Source: Laccaria trichodermophora (Eukaryota > Basidiomycota > Agaricomycetes > Agaricales > Hydnangiaceae). Taken from it: a stretch of 64,000 nt of DNA. The stretch covers positions 5,089,071 to 5,153,070 of the forward strand of contig JACTVC010000001.1 of assembly GCA_018417955.1 (NCBI GenBank). Reading direction: 5' to 3'. Position 1 is the stretch's first letter; each line of letters starts with the position of its first letter. The notes beneath the pieces are model-generated. The model ran no database searches, was not told the origin of the DNA, and saw only the letters and a program-made list of their open reading frames with translations. The position numbers were made by a program, and so were the translations under genes. This document shows positions 21,247 to 32,177 of the stretch, in pieces.

Positions 21247-22551
21247 ATGGCAAAAAAATCAAGATCATCCAAACCTTTGAAGTCGAAGGTGAACCCATTG
21301 ACACCCATGCGTCGCTTCTTCAAGCTGGAACTGCTCAGACAATCCTCGTCCTCTGGAACTGGCGAAAACAGGAGTTCCCGTATTTACCCTCCACAAGATG
21401 AGATGATCAACGTCAACGAATTCCCTACTGTCTCGTCAGCCACCCTTTCACGCGACTGTGCCTCGTCCAGTCATTCGCATCCAGCGTCTCAAACACAAAG
21501 TCAACGTGCCTGTCTCGCCATACAACAGCATGACCAGCCTTTCGATGCCATCGTTATTTCTACCCTTCCATCTTATCCCTTCTGCTGTCATGAAGACCTC
21601 CTTACCATGTCACGCGCACAGCTCATCGGCGTCGCGCAACTGCTTAACTCGCGGATTCCTCCAGGCACCCGCCTTAGAGTCGAAGAGGACGTTTCTGATG
21701 CTGACATTCGTGCCTGGGTTGAGGTTCTTGTTGGTATAAAACTCGCTGTACCTGGCGCCCCGAAGGCGGTCAGGTGCCGACCTGCAGTGGCGACCGGCGA
21801 GGAGGATAAGGAAACGTTCAACTTTGACGCGCATATGGATGCGATGCCGTCACCTCCGACTAGCCCTCTATCGATGCGTATCTCTCGAAGACAGGAAAAG
21901 TTGCTCCCGCTTTTGGGCAGTCCACCACGACCCCTTGAATGCTTGGATGAAGCCGAGGAAAATATCTTTACGAGCAAACGGCCATTGAAAAGGCGCAAGA
22001 CTCAACACGCCACGGTTCAACCTGACGCGATGAGCATGAACTTGACACCATCCCCGCCTCCATCGTTGCACCTCACATCTCGTCCCCTCGCATTCAATGA
22101 CGGCTCTCCAACCCCACGCAGGGTTCTCAGGTCGCATAGCTTAAAGCTCGCAAATGCCGCGAACTCCGATGGCATGGATGCTGGCCCTTTCGCAATTGAC
22201 GCTTCTTTCGTCAACACTAAGCCTCGGTACCGATCTGTTATCCGCTCTGCGAAGGACGTAAAAGGGAAGGATAAGATTTCCATGAGGCGATCCATCACCG
22301 TGCCAGCCTCGACAAATTTTGCTCAGTATCGTCCACAAGATTCCTCCTTCCTCTCTGCCGAGTCTCGCAGTCGGGCTTCCAGTTCAAGCGCTCTGTCCGT
22401 TGCCTCGATCGAGAGTGCTGACTCAGGCCCGGTATTGGATTGCGACGAAGGAGGAACATCGAAAGATGAGAGGCAAACATCTCTTGTTGCTGGAATGATG
22501 GATATGCAGGGAAGGTTAGACTACGGTTCGCGGGTCGACATGACGGATTAG
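21247..22551 (+). CDS. conserved basidiomycete nuclear-type hypothetical protein, 434 aa
   Basis: An uninterrupted 434-codon frame. The N-terminus is very basic (KKSRSSKPLKSK). Around residues 101-155 a compact segment begins STLPSYPFCCHEDLLTMSRA and continues IGVAQLLNSRIPPGTRLRV, ending near ADIRAWVEVLVGIKL. I recognise this as a conserved block in mushroom proteins without assigned function. The remainder is Ser/Pro-rich and disordered, with two clear nuclear-localisation-type clusters (KRPLKRRKT and KDVKGKDK) and repeated S/T-P sites (PSPPTSPL, TPSPPPS), candidates for proline-directed phosphorylation. A nuclear regulatory protein is plausible. It lies between two broken CHAT loci but is itself intact. 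Confidence 0.75.
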   Translation: MAKKSRSSKPLKSKVNPLTPMRRFFKLELLRQSSSSGTGENRSSRIYPPQDEMINVNEFPTVSSATLSRDCASSSHSHPASQTQSQRACLAIQQHDQPFDAIVISTLPSYPFCCHEDLLTMSRAQLIGVAQLLNSRIPPGTRLRVEEDVSDADIRAWVEVLVGIKLAVPGAPKAVRCRPAVATGEEDKETFNFDAHMDAMPSPPTSPLSMRISRRQEKLLPLLGSPPRPLECLDEAEENIFTSKRPLKRRKTQHATVQPDAMSMNLTPSPPPSLHLTSRPLAFNDGSPTPRRVLRSHSLKLANAANSDGMDAGPFAIDASFVNTKPRYRSVIRSAKDVKGKDKISMRRSITVPASTNFAQYRPQDSSFLSAESRSRASSSSALSVASIESADSGPVLDCDEGGTSKDERQTSLVAGMMDMQGRLDYGSRVDMTD

Positions 22552-23255
22552 ACATTTGATAATCTCGGTTGCGTCTTCGTAAGTAAGTTACTCTTCGTTT
22601 ATTTTTCCTTTTCTTTCCCCCACTGCCCCTCGGATGAATTTATTCTTTACTCCGTAAATTTCGTCTCTTTTACATGACTCCCCTTTGAAATGCCTAAATT
22701 ACACTCGTTCCATCAATCCCAGCTCTACTTTCGATATTTTCAGCGAAAATACTTGCAAAGCCTTCATCGGCGTTGAACATGCGTATCGTGTCGGCAACTT
22801 GCAACCGTTCAGCGTCGCTCATGCCCTTGACAGCCTCCAGCATGGTTTTGGCGAGGGATATCCAATAAACGGGACGCTGTGGAGGGTTAGGAATGGTTTC
22901 CAAATGTTGTTGGAGCATCTCAACATGGATCCTAGCACTGTCAAAATTACACAATTGCAAATCCTCCGTCAAGAGTCTTTGCTGAATTCTCAACACACGA
23001 GCAGAATCTCCTTGATAAAGAGCTTCATCAAGGTCGCTTTGCCAGCTTTGGGGATCGTATTCCTCTTGAACATATCCCACATCGTAACCCACGTCTTTGG
23101 ATACGTCCACAACGCGAGACATTATCCCGCCTGTCGCTCCTGATATCTGATCAGTAAACTGCTGAACGTAAGGGCGCATGCTGTGCCTCAGATCTTCGTC
23201 AGCGCTAGCGCTTTTCATAGAATTCACAATTTCAGACCATGCCTTTTGGCGGAGC

Positions 23256-24042
23256 CAAGGGGGTGGCGGAACGTGGAAAATGTACCAACACTCCCTATTT
23301 TTTTCTCGTGGATTTGGCTGACCTCCCCCCCTCCCCTCTTACTATATAAGGTATGTTTTCCAAATTCCGATGTTTTTTATTAAATGTTGTTTTGTCCCAT
23401 GGTCCCGCATTTAAAAAAATTCTGCACTGTCCCTACCTAAACTGAGAACTCACAAACCCGGGCCGTGACTTTCAAATAACAATTGAAGATGCTCTGGTTT
23501 CACGGAGGAACATACCTGAGCAAACGCAGTGAGTTTCACAGACTGTTAACAGCGTATTTACTTGCGAAATTGTCACGTAGAAAAATTCATTCATTGCATA
23601 TAAAGAGGTTTTGTCGCCGCTTTCACAATCAAGAGCCTCAAAATGGCCTTGAACAAGCTTCCTTCTTTCTCAAGAAACTTGTTTGGAGCCTCAAATTCGG
23701 CCTGGACGCGGCTAGTACTTAATGAGAAAAAAGGTTCCCTCGCTCCCCGCCTGATCATCCACACGTCGAGTCACAACTGCAGACGTCGGAATTACCTGGC
23801 TGGCGTCATCGTTGATGGTGTATAGGAGTATGCGAGGGCGTTGAAGGCGGAGTCAGGAGTAGTACGAGGTATGACGCGCTAAGGTGGTAAGTCACATTCA
23901 GGAATGAAGAACAGACGATTGGCTGATGCTCAGGCTCAATTTGCGACAAAAATCGATCAGGTCACTATTTTTTTTTCAGCCTTCGGCAGGACCCCCCCCC
24001 CTCCCAGCCAGTGTTCGGGATCCACGTTCCGCCACCCCCTTG
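23256..24042. mobile_element. hAT-like non-autonomous element, copy 1 (787 bp)
   Basis: Terminal inverted repeats begin CAAGGGGGTGGCGGAACGTG at 23256 and recur inverted, ending at 24042. The flanks are a perfect 8-bp duplication, GGCGGAGC (23248-23255 and 24043-24050), the hallmark of hAT transposition. C-rich tracts lie just inside each end. It carries no transposase. Two small frames (79 and 60 codons) are identical in the other copy, but that only reflects copy identity. A copy of the same length without indels sits at 37370-38156. Confidence 0.92.
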
Positions 24043-24507
24043 GGCGGAGCTCAGCAAGAGCTGGAAGGAACGTCGTCGTAGCCTTGTCTGCATTACTTGT
24101 CTGTGAGGGGCCTGCAAGAGTTGAGCCAGACGTTCGCATTGCTCAATGGGAAGAACATACTGGGTGGAGGAGGAGGCGTTATTTTTGTCCGTCGAGCGCG
24201 TCCGCAAAACACCATGCATGTCGAAGTGTACCAGATGGTAATAGCTCTTGCCATGCTTCATGGTAGCAATCTGCAGATGTTTCCTCAACGCTGCATATGT
24301 ACCAGGCCGAACTATCTCCAAAGACAGCCGCGGCTTGTCCCCAACAGCTTCTCGGAGTTCATCCTGCAGTGCGATGAGTGGTTTGAGACTGATAGTTGGG
24401 TCAACTTCAGGTTTGTTAGGGTCGAGGTCGCGTGCTATGACAAGCAAGACGTTGAGGGAATAGTGTAATTCGGAGGAGTCAAGAGCCTTCCAAAGTCCAA
24501 GGTGGCC

Positions 24508-25300
24508 CAAGGGGGTGGCGGAACGTGGATTTTGCATATACAGTCCCAAAAAAAATTAGGACACCCTTGGCGTACCCCCCCTCCCTTACGCCCCCCCAAA
24601 AAAGGAAATTTTCCAAGTTCCTATGTCAAAAACATAAAATTTCCAGGTTCCTATGTCGAAAACATTTTAGTTTCTACGTGCAACGACGCTTCATCCCATA
24701 GCCGTACAGGTCTAACATTCGAGACTTCACTCCACAGCTAACCTTGTGGTTTTAGTTCTTTTTCTTGCACCTCTGGATGTTGCTGCTGCGGCGTATTGTG
24801 TGTGTACGTGGTGTACTTGCCCGTACTTACACAGCAAGAAGGGTCTGGTGGAGTTAGTAGGCTCACGCCACACAAGAGGGAAAAAACAAGCGGGGCCTCC
24901 ACACGCATGCGAGCACGGGGTCTTCCCGTAGCCAAGCTTGTTTTGGCCCGGGGGTGGCAAACAGCGGGACTCAACGAACGGCGCGCAAACCTGAAGAATG
25001 GATCGTTAGCATCACACCTCAGGAAAGGGGTGAACCCGGGGTACATACAGGATGCAGCGTGCAGCGTGAACCCATCCGGGCATTACAAAGATGTTTGTTG
25101 ATTTTGGTTTGGACAATTTTGGGCAGAAAATATGTAGATCTGGTGTTTGATGTACATCTGAACTCCCTAACTTGTTTCCGAGCATCGTTTGGGGTTATTG
25201 AAAGGACTTTTCAAAGTATGTCCCATAAAAAAATTCAACCCCCTAGCAGAGCCCCCCCCCCTAACCCTATATGCGGGATCCACGTTCCGCCACCCCCTTG
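24508..25300. mobile_element. hAT-like element carrying a captured MFS transporter fragment (793 bp)
   Basis: It has the same terminal inverted repeats as the 787-bp elements, with an 8-bp duplication AGGTGGCC at 24500-24507 and 25301-25308. The interior is different. From about 24755 to 25080 it is a diverged copy of the 3' end of the MFS transporter genes found at 40.6 and 43.8 kb, in the same orientation, spanning about three exons and keeping the introns between them. It is therefore a Pack-type element that took genomic DNA, not a cDNA. The captured frame has drifted (the final exon lacks a matching stop position), so no protein is expected. Confidence 0.88.
24755..25080 (-). pseudogene. 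captured 3' fragment of an MFS transporter gene
   Basis: This corresponds to the last three exons of the MFS transporters (for example to 43820-44190), including intron sequence such as the GTTAGTAGGCTCACGCC stretch shared with the second transporter copy. The match is closer to that copy (43.8 kb) in the intron than to the first. Substitutions and small indels are many, so the capture is not recent. It lies wholly within the element at 24508-25300. Confidence 0.8.
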
Positions 25301-25797
25301 AGGTGGCCGTTTCGGGAAGTCGAGGTGGTATTGGGAAGCGAAAGTCGACGTCTGACTAGAACCTTGGTCGACCACACGGAGGGTTGTTCCAACAGCTCCC
25401 ACAAAACTCGTTGGATTGAAGGCAGTGTTTGTGTTCCATTAAAGTCCTCCCTCGGTTCTACAACATCCACCATCAAACTGCTCTGATCCTCATCACCGTC
25501 CTGGACTTTCAATCCCGAAATCACGTCCTCGAGATGCAGCTGCTCAAAAAGCGAGGCAGTGTACTTCTTCATCAGACGCACCGCTTTGGCTGCGCGGTCA
25601 GCGTCAAAAGGAGACTTTGTGTAGTTCTCGAGATACCAGAACACTTCCGCTTCTTCCTGGACGTCAACTGGAATGCGAAAGGGCAGTTCGGGTTGGATTA
25701 TTTTGCCATTGAGCATAAGTCGAATTGTCCATGGTATAGAAGCATGCGGGGAGGAGGGAAGGCTGGTGACTTGCAGTAGATGGGAGGTGGTACCCAT

Positions 25798-26598
25798 GTA
25801 ATGGTACTATGTTTGTTCAGGTGTTTGAAACCCATCAGGAGTTTGAAACTGTGGATTATTTTACCTTCCACTTGCCTTGAGGCCTTGGAATTTTCACAGA
25901 AGGTGTATTTATGTATTACATTCATTGTCTCAAAATTTTAGAACAAGAGTCAAAGATTTGTGGTTTGGGGACATGGATTTGTGGTTTTCATTACACCAGA
26001 CAAACAAAAGTATGGAATGTTTACTCAGATCCCTCCAGATCGGCTTGACTGTTTATTCTAAAACTTTCCAATTGCATTTGAATGGCATACTTAAGTTCAA
26101 ATAGAAAAATTTAGATGGCGAGGTGAAGTTGTCGTTGCAGGAAGGGCAAAAGACCAAATTCCGCTGTGAAACAGCTCGAAAAACGTGACATTTGCGTGAC
26201 ATTCGCACATCATCGATGCATCATCCATCAGCCAAATTCGTTGTTACCTTGTGTGACACGAGTTTCAATCTCCTGATATATCTGAACCCTGAGCACCGGA
26301 ATGCCTCCGACAGCGAACATAACACATTTATACCAAAAAAAAGTAGATACTCTTATAGAAGAGAAAAAATATTATTGGCCTATAAAAAAATCCAAAGAAT
26401 TTGATGAGGTGGTGAGTCAGAAATCGCGAAGTGCTGAAAAAGTTTCAAACACCTGAACAAACATAGTATGGGTGGGCAGTTTGAAGCGAAGGTTGATGAA
26501 AGGGGGGAAGGAGAAAGCTGTCCAAATTACATAAATTGAAGTTACGGCGTGCCTGCAGGGACTGCGCTTGCACATGATCCGCTTGAAGTTACTGACTA
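25798..26598. other. intergenic, no gene seen
   Basis: Upstream region of the second CHAT locus, AT-rich, with short unsupported frames only. Confidence 0.5.
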
Positions 26599-27405
26599 CA
26601 GTTGCGGACAAACAAAGGCAACAAATTTACAAACCGATTTATAGGGACCAGTAGGGATTTTTTAAATGTCCGAAAACCATCGGAATAGGTAGGAAATGAG
26701 TAGATCTTTCGATTGGTTCGAGCCGATTTCCCAAAAGCAAAGATTTGACAGAAAAATCAGTCCAAAATTTTGGCGCGGCCAGAAAAAATCGCTAAAATCT
26801 CGAAAAAGTCTTTTTTGGATAGATCTCGATAAGTAGTATCCGATCCTGCCAAAATAAAAAAGATAATCTATATCCTCCTCACCCAAAAAAATTCCTACTA
26901 TGCCGCCCAAACCTAGAGGCCGACCTCCAAAGAAACGGCGCAATATCACAGGCCTTCAAAATGGTTCCTCTTTGAGCACCGTTCCGTTGATTACATCAAT
27001 TTCCCAAGCTGTCAGCGAGGAAGATGATGCACTGATCGCGAGATCCCAAGAGTCAGACCAGTTGCCAGTGCGCAACAAGAAGGATGAGGCGAGCAGTGAA
27101 GCTGAGGATTCAGGAGAAGAGACAGGTGAGGAGGATTATGCAGAGAGTGATAAGTATGATGAACCCCGCAGCCCCCATTGCTGGAGTTGCGGAAGCCTAA
27201 GGCCCAAGATTCGGCCATCTGTAAACGTAATGTAGACCAATAATTATGCTCAAAATTTTGGCGCAGCCAAAAATCGTGGGAATAACATGAAAACACCATT
27301 TTTGAGCTCCTTTCGCCCGTCCGGTTTCAGATCCGTCATTAGATTTTTACCAAAAAATCTGGTTCCGGAGATAATCGATTGGTTGGCTTTAGTTGTCCGC
27401 AACTG
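26599..27405. mobile_element. 807-bp mariner/pogo-like element with TA target duplication
   Basis: Inverted ends start CAGTTGCGGACAA and continue with mismatches for about 26 bp. Each end abuts TA (26597-26598 and 27406-27407), the target duplication of Tc1/mariner/pogo transposons. A GCTCAAAATTTTGG-like block near 27248 has an inverted partner near 26766. The interior encodes only the N-terminal piece of a protein with an AT-hook (see next feature). It is a deletion derivative of a larger element. Confidence 0.75.
26900..27235 (+). pseudogene. AT-hook N-terminal fragment of an element protein
   Basis: The 111-codon frame starts PPKPRGRPPKKRRN, which contains a textbook AT-hook (RGRP in a basic patch), followed by an acidic run (EAEDSGEETGEEDYAES). 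This basic-then-acidic start is what I associate with mushroom transposon-encoded proteins. The DDE catalytic part is absent; the frame ends shortly before the right end of the element. It is most likely an internal-deletion remnant of the transposase gene. Confidence 0.5.
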
Positions 27406-27532
27406 TAGTAGCGACCACGATCGCCCCTCCACCTACAATTTCACTCCCATCGAATCAGCTCCAGAGAGCTATTCAGCTGCCAGATCTAGAGAGCACCTTC
27501 ACCCTCGCACATCGCACCCCAGCCGCTAAAAG

Positions 27533-28432
27533 ATGGGCCTATCCCGGACCTCTGGCCGTTTCTTCATCCTCCCAATTCCAATCTCCAGAGAGTACATCCC
27601 CCGTCTAATGGGCCTATTCATCACCGACCCCTCAAATCCAACCCGCAGCTACCGACCCAAAACACGACTTCCATCCTCAATCGCAACAGGCCTCACCCCC
27701 GATCCCATCCCACTCTCGCCAAACCAAGTCGCTCTCGCTGCGTCCGATGCATCAGTAGCAGCTCGCCTCAAAGGGCTCATGGGTGCGCTCTCGTTATCCG
27801 CTAGCGCAGGGACGGAGCAAGGCCAAGCACTAAGCATCAAAGCTGAAGAGATCTTATGTTATGCGATGGAACAGATCCCAGATGTGTTTGCTTCGTTGAT
27901 CGCTGACGAGGAGTGTCGGATGGAGGTTGCGCAGCTTATGCGGACGAGCAGGGAGAATCTGTGTTTTATGATCACAGGTTTCTTGACGGTGTCGGGGAAG
28001 ACGGAGTGGATTAGGTCGGTGTGGGGGAAGCAGGATATGCAGATGCTCGGCGCAATTCCGTTGGATGGCGGGCAAGCTGGGTTGGGTATCAACGCGGAGG
28101 TTGGAGGGGGGTTTGAGAGAAATGTGCGTAGGGTGGCGCGAGGGGAGGTTGTGGAGGACCAGACGGTGTTCGCGGTGGCGTACGACGTTGTTATGTTGAA
28201 GAAAAGAATAAAGAGAAGCGTCGGGAAGCCGTTGTCTTTTGTAGTGGAGAGCAAATTAAAGTTGGGGGGTGAGAAGCGCGCTTTATGGAATCATTTGTCC
28301 ATGCGGGGCGACGATGGGGTAGGGGATGAGCTGAGTGATGAGGACTCGGACTCGGACGATGACGACGATGAGTTTGGAGAGCTTACATTGGCTGAAATCG
28401 GGGAACGAGGACAGGTCGTATTGGCGAGTTAG
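27533..28432 (+). CDS. hypothetical protein with acidic tail, 299 aa
   Basis: A single 299-codon frame. The core (about residues 85-235) is well-formed soluble-protein sequence: LKGLMGALSLSASAG, an EILCYAMEQIPDVFASLIAD helix, CFMITGFLTVSGKTEW, then a Gly/Glu-rich beta-like stretch (GINAEVGGGFERNV) and DQTVFAVAYDVVMLKKR. The C-terminus has an acidic run (DEDSDSDDDDDE). The pattern of a helical start followed by a self-contained beta region ending in a Tyr/Val strand occurs in several mushroom unknowns. Function is not recognised. The mariner-like element ends only 128 bases upstream of the Met, and another frame upstream is also open, so the original 5' end may be lost or displaced. Confidence 0.6.
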   Translation: MGLSRTSGRFFILPIPISREYIPRLMGLFITDPSNPTRSYRPKTRLPSSIATGLTPDPIPLSPNQVALAASDASVAARLKGLMGALSLSASAGTEQGQALSIKAEEILCYAMEQIPDVFASLIADEECRMEVAQLMRTSRENLCFMITGFLTVSGKTEWIRSVWGKQDMQMLGAIPLDGGQAGLGINAEVGGGFERNVRRVARGEVVEDQTVFAVAYDVVMLKKRIKRSVGKPLSFVVESKLKLGGEKRALWNHLSMRGDDGVGDELSDEDSDSDDDDDEFGELTLAEIGERGQVVLAS

Positions 28433-29576
28433 CGATAGCCAATAGGTGGTGGCAGAAGGTGACAAAGTTTAACGTATTATGTAGCCGTTTTGCATTCAGA
28501 CACACCCTTTTGAGATAGTGTCGAGTGAAGTCGCTAATAACCATGTTAGAAGTGGTAACCTAGAACAAGGGATGGAATTGCCGTCGTCCGAGACTCTGGG
28601 ACAGCCTGACTCAGACGACGTAGAAAAGAACAAGAAATTTCGGACTGAACAAAACAGGGGTTGCGTTCATAATTGCGAGATACCTGCGACGTTTAGCAGG
28701 TGCCAGTGATGGAACCACACTGGCATAGCATCTGCAGTTGATTGTCAGCCTAGAATTTACTTCGCAGAACGTGAGTACTTAGTTTTTGAAGCATTCAGCG
28801 CTACAACGTGTCGATTAGCTCACGCAGAAAGTTTTCAACCCTATAATTCCAGCAGCCATATATTCTTGAAATGGAGACCTTCTGATGATATCAGCCAACG
28901 TCAACTGAACAAGTTCATAGGGTGACTCACCTTTCCAAGTTCGCGTACATGTAAGTGACCAAATGTTGAAGTTTTCAAACCTAATCAAGCCTCAAGGCCT
29001 CAAGGCCCCAGGCGTCAAGTTCAAGCCTCATGGTCTTCGCTCATACCATAGTACAAAGCTTATTTGCAGTGAGGTCCGTGTTGTCGGGAGAGGAAATTGC
29101 AAAAAACTTGACGCGTCGGTCACATGACAACATCTACAAAACTCCGCTTGAAAAGGTCGATCGCAAATCGAGATCTGATTTCCGGGACCACTGTAAGTAA
29201 TGTGAAAAAACACTTCAACGTTGGCAAATCTTCAGGTATGATTTACATTTACAAGGATATGGACTCCTCAATTCAAGCTTAGAGGCGCTTCTATCCCTGC
29301 AACTCAACTGCAACTACTGGAACACTCAAGGAATACTTAGCTTCCGAGAATGTCGAGATAATGTGGGGGCTTGGTGGGGGCGGTGCGAAAATTCAAAATA
29401 ACATGGGCGTTGGCGGCGGCCCTGAATCTCTTCGTTCTCAGCGCCATCATCGTCCTGCATCGTTCCCAACGCCTGTCGGCGTTCTGCAAGGTATACACAT
29501 CTCCTCAACTCGACGTAATATCTCATATTCATATCCTTTCCATAGATTTATCCACCTCGTGAACTGCTGCGCCCAC
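28433..29576. other. intergenic, no gene seen
   Basis: Nothing coding is supported. A short tandem sequence (CCTCAAGG repeated at about 28991) and the upstream region of the DUF6535 gene lie here. Confidence 0.5.
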
Positions 29577-31897
29577 ATGTCTGCCAACAGTCCCGACTTG
29601 GAAAGACAGGTTAATAGGATGGACTCCGATACCACGCAAGTTGGGGAAGAGTATACTCCTGGGGACTGGAACCCAATTGAAAAGGCTCCTCTCCGATTCA
29701 GCTTCGATCAAGCTTCGCCTGCAGACAATCCTTACGATTACGTTGGTCTCTAAGTCGCAAGGTCTTCATGCGCCTCTTTGACTCTTCAGACAATTTTTAG
29801 GCTTCTTCTAAACGAAGTAGACCATCCAAGTCACACTCTCCGTTTCCCCCTTCTCAGGCGGAGATCCAGGACCAGGTTCGTCGATTCCGTGCATCTTGCA
29901 TATCACACTCAATACCTCTCTCTAGACTGGCGAGAAACCATGGCGCTCAGGTGATGCACGGCGCTATGATATGCCAAAGAATGGGGATGGGTGGCAGAAA
30001 TGTACCGCAATGGCGGAGAAGTACGACAACGAAATGTGCGATGCCTGGAAAGATGAGGTGGATAAGTTGTTGATCTTCGTACGTTTCTGACGCCCAGGCT
30101 TGCTGCTGAACTAACACAGAACAGGCTGGTCTCTTCTCAGGAGCCGTAACCGCTTTCACTACACAATCCTATCAATGGCTAGGCGAACAATCGCAGGATT
30201 CTTCAGCCCGACTTCTCAGCTTCATCGCAACACAACTCGCAAATTCTACCAATCCCTTACCACCGTCCCTTGCCATCCCAGAATTCACCGTCACTCAAGC
30301 TCAAATCCGGATCAATGTAGTCTGGTTCCTCAGTCTCACAGTCAGCTTGACAACTGTTCTAGTTGGTATCCTGTGCCTACAGTGGCTCCGGGAATTCCAA
30401 CGCGATGCAGCCCTCCCTCACAAAGACGCCGTGGCCCTTCGTCAAATGCGATACGAGGGGCTGATTGAATGGCACGTCCCCGACATCCTCTCCATTCTCC
30501 CCCTCCTCCTCCAACTATCCCTCGTCCTCTTCTTCATTGGTCTCCTCGACCTCCTCTGGTCCCTCAACACCCTCGTGGCAGCATGCGTCTCCGCAGCAGT
30601 TGGGCTGGTTATGCTCTTTCTGATAGCGACCACAGCCCTCCCTACCCTGCAACACGCCTTGACAAAGGACAAACACCTCCGCGTTGCCCAGTGCCCTTAC
30701 AAATCCCCGCAGTCGTGGCTCTTCTACCGCGCTGGGCACTGGTTCTTCTGGCTGATCAGCTCCTTCAACCCACCATGGTCAGCCTTCGATTCAACGCGGT
30801 TCCACCGCCTGTTGAAATCTTCTGACGACAACAGCTGGCTTGCATACGACATGCGCTGGCGCAACCTTCGCGATGCCGAAGCTGTCTCCTGGGGCACACC
30901 CAAGACGACTCGAGATTCCGACGATGTTGTACATGGCCTCCACTGGATAAACAATACATTCGCACAAAGCGTCGAGGCCATATACCCCGTCTACTATTCC
31001 CTCGCAGAATTAGACATTCCTGCTGCGGCAGCTACGATTTCCGAATTCTACCTCAAAGTAGGTCTCATCGACAACGCCACGTTTAGAGTGATGATGGACG
31101 ACCGGTTCTCCCCAAATGAGATGCAAAAACGCGACATTGTAGCCGCGTATTATCTGCACTTGCACCAGGACAGGCACCCGGTTCTGAAAACGGGGTATGT
31201 GGAGACGGTGATCCGGATATTGAACACGCAAGATGTGCCCGGACCATTCTATGACTGGCTTTCCCAGATCCTGCAGGATCTGGCGTCGAGGCCTTTGTTG
31301 GCCCCGTCAGTCAGCACTGGAGCTGCGGCCCAGTTGAACACGGAGGAAATCATCATCCAGTCCTTACTTTGTGTCAAGTCCCTCATCACACGAGACTCGT
31401 TACGCACCCTAGACGTCGTCATGGCATGGGCCCTCCTCCGCCAATTACTCACACCGCCCCCACTCCCCCTCCCCAACCTCCGACAACCAACAAACACCAT
31501 CGACGCAGAGCCACCCGAACTCGGCCTCGGCCTCAACCTCGACCACATCAAACTCGCCGGCGGGCTCTTTGAAGAACTCGAAGTATGGCTATCAAGGGGA
31601 AAAGAAATGGGTAGGTGGGAGAGGGTGAAGGTGTGCACGGAGGGGATGATCAGGCTGTTTCCTTCGTCGATCGACATCGCGGCGCTGGATACTGTGTGTC
31701 CGGTACAGATGGCCAAGGCAGCGGGGCTTGTGAGGGCACTGGATGTGCATATGTCTAGGCTTGGGGGAGCGGCGGCGGTGTTGGGGAGGGAGAGGGAGAA
31801 ATGGTGGCATGATTTTTTCGGGGAGGAAGCTTGTGAGGTTGGGGAGTGGGCTTTTTTGGTTAGTGGTTTCGAGGGTATTGGAAGAGATGACGGGTGA
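29577..31897 (+). CDS. DUF6535 membrane protein, about 702 aa
   Basis: Proposed exons are 29577-29741, 29858-29875, 29926-30078 and 30125-31897. The last junction is firm: DEVDKLLIF joins AGLFSGAVTAF across a 46-nt GTACGT...CAG intron, giving the hallmark of the Agaricomycete DUF6535 domain (DGWQKC, EMCDAWKDEVDKLL, then AGLFS). The two upstream junctions, one making an 18-nt microexon, rest on frame and borders only. Two hydrophobic hairpins follow (VWFLSLTVSLTTVLVGILC; LLLQLSLVLFFIGLLDLL and AAVGLVMLFLIATTALP), so the protein spans the membrane about four times. A long helical cytosolic part comes after them. The domain has no known activity and is a large, expanding mushroom family. A decayed copy of its 3' end lies at 33.4 kb. 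Confidence 0.8.
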
Positions 31898-32177
31898 GGG
31901 CGGTACTCAACTATTTATTTATTTTACGTGCGATATGTAATAAGTACATTAGACATACTTATATCCTCGTTGTGTTGGAACTTGGCATTGCTATTTATCT
32001 CTGACAACCGGATTAAATGTTATTGCATGGTGATCAATTGTGCCACCCCATTTCTCCCTCATCTCTCCCAAAAGAAAAGGCGCTTAGGGAAAACACTAAA
32101 TGGTTCTGCAATAGTCGACTCAATTCGATAAACAGGTCAGTGACAAGTTGAATATACGCACCGACTAATCCTCTTGG

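Larger units (their letters stand above)
22694..25797 (-). pseudogene. second CHAT STAND locus, internally deleted and twice invaded
   Basis: Read from 25797 downward, the first block (to 25301) matches the N-terminus of the neighbouring CHAT locus (FWYLENYTKSPFDADRA against IVWYLERYPHSPFDADRA). After an inserted element it continues at 24507 in the same frame into the CHAT domain up to the catalytic-type His (YHLVHFDMHG). Then, around 24130-24180, sequence jumps to the C-terminal block (FLPALAELRQKAW against YLPALAQLRQSAW). The CHAT Cys half, the whole NB-ARC domain and most repeats are gone. A second inserted element splits that C-terminal block at 23256-24042; frame is restored on its removal. 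The end block (22694-23247) retains a complete stop. No splice choice I tried bridges the deletion, so this is a pseudogene. It lies tandem to the first locus, same strand. Confidence 0.8.

Noticed and set aside
23483..23722. 79-codon frame in the 787-bp element as a gene
   Set aside because: Its identity in both copies only reflects identical DNA; there is no recognisable domain. Possibly another captured fragment, but I cannot show it.
28283..28465. Minus-strand frame over the acidic tail of the 299-aa gene
   Set aside because: It is the antisense of a GAN-rich acidic run.
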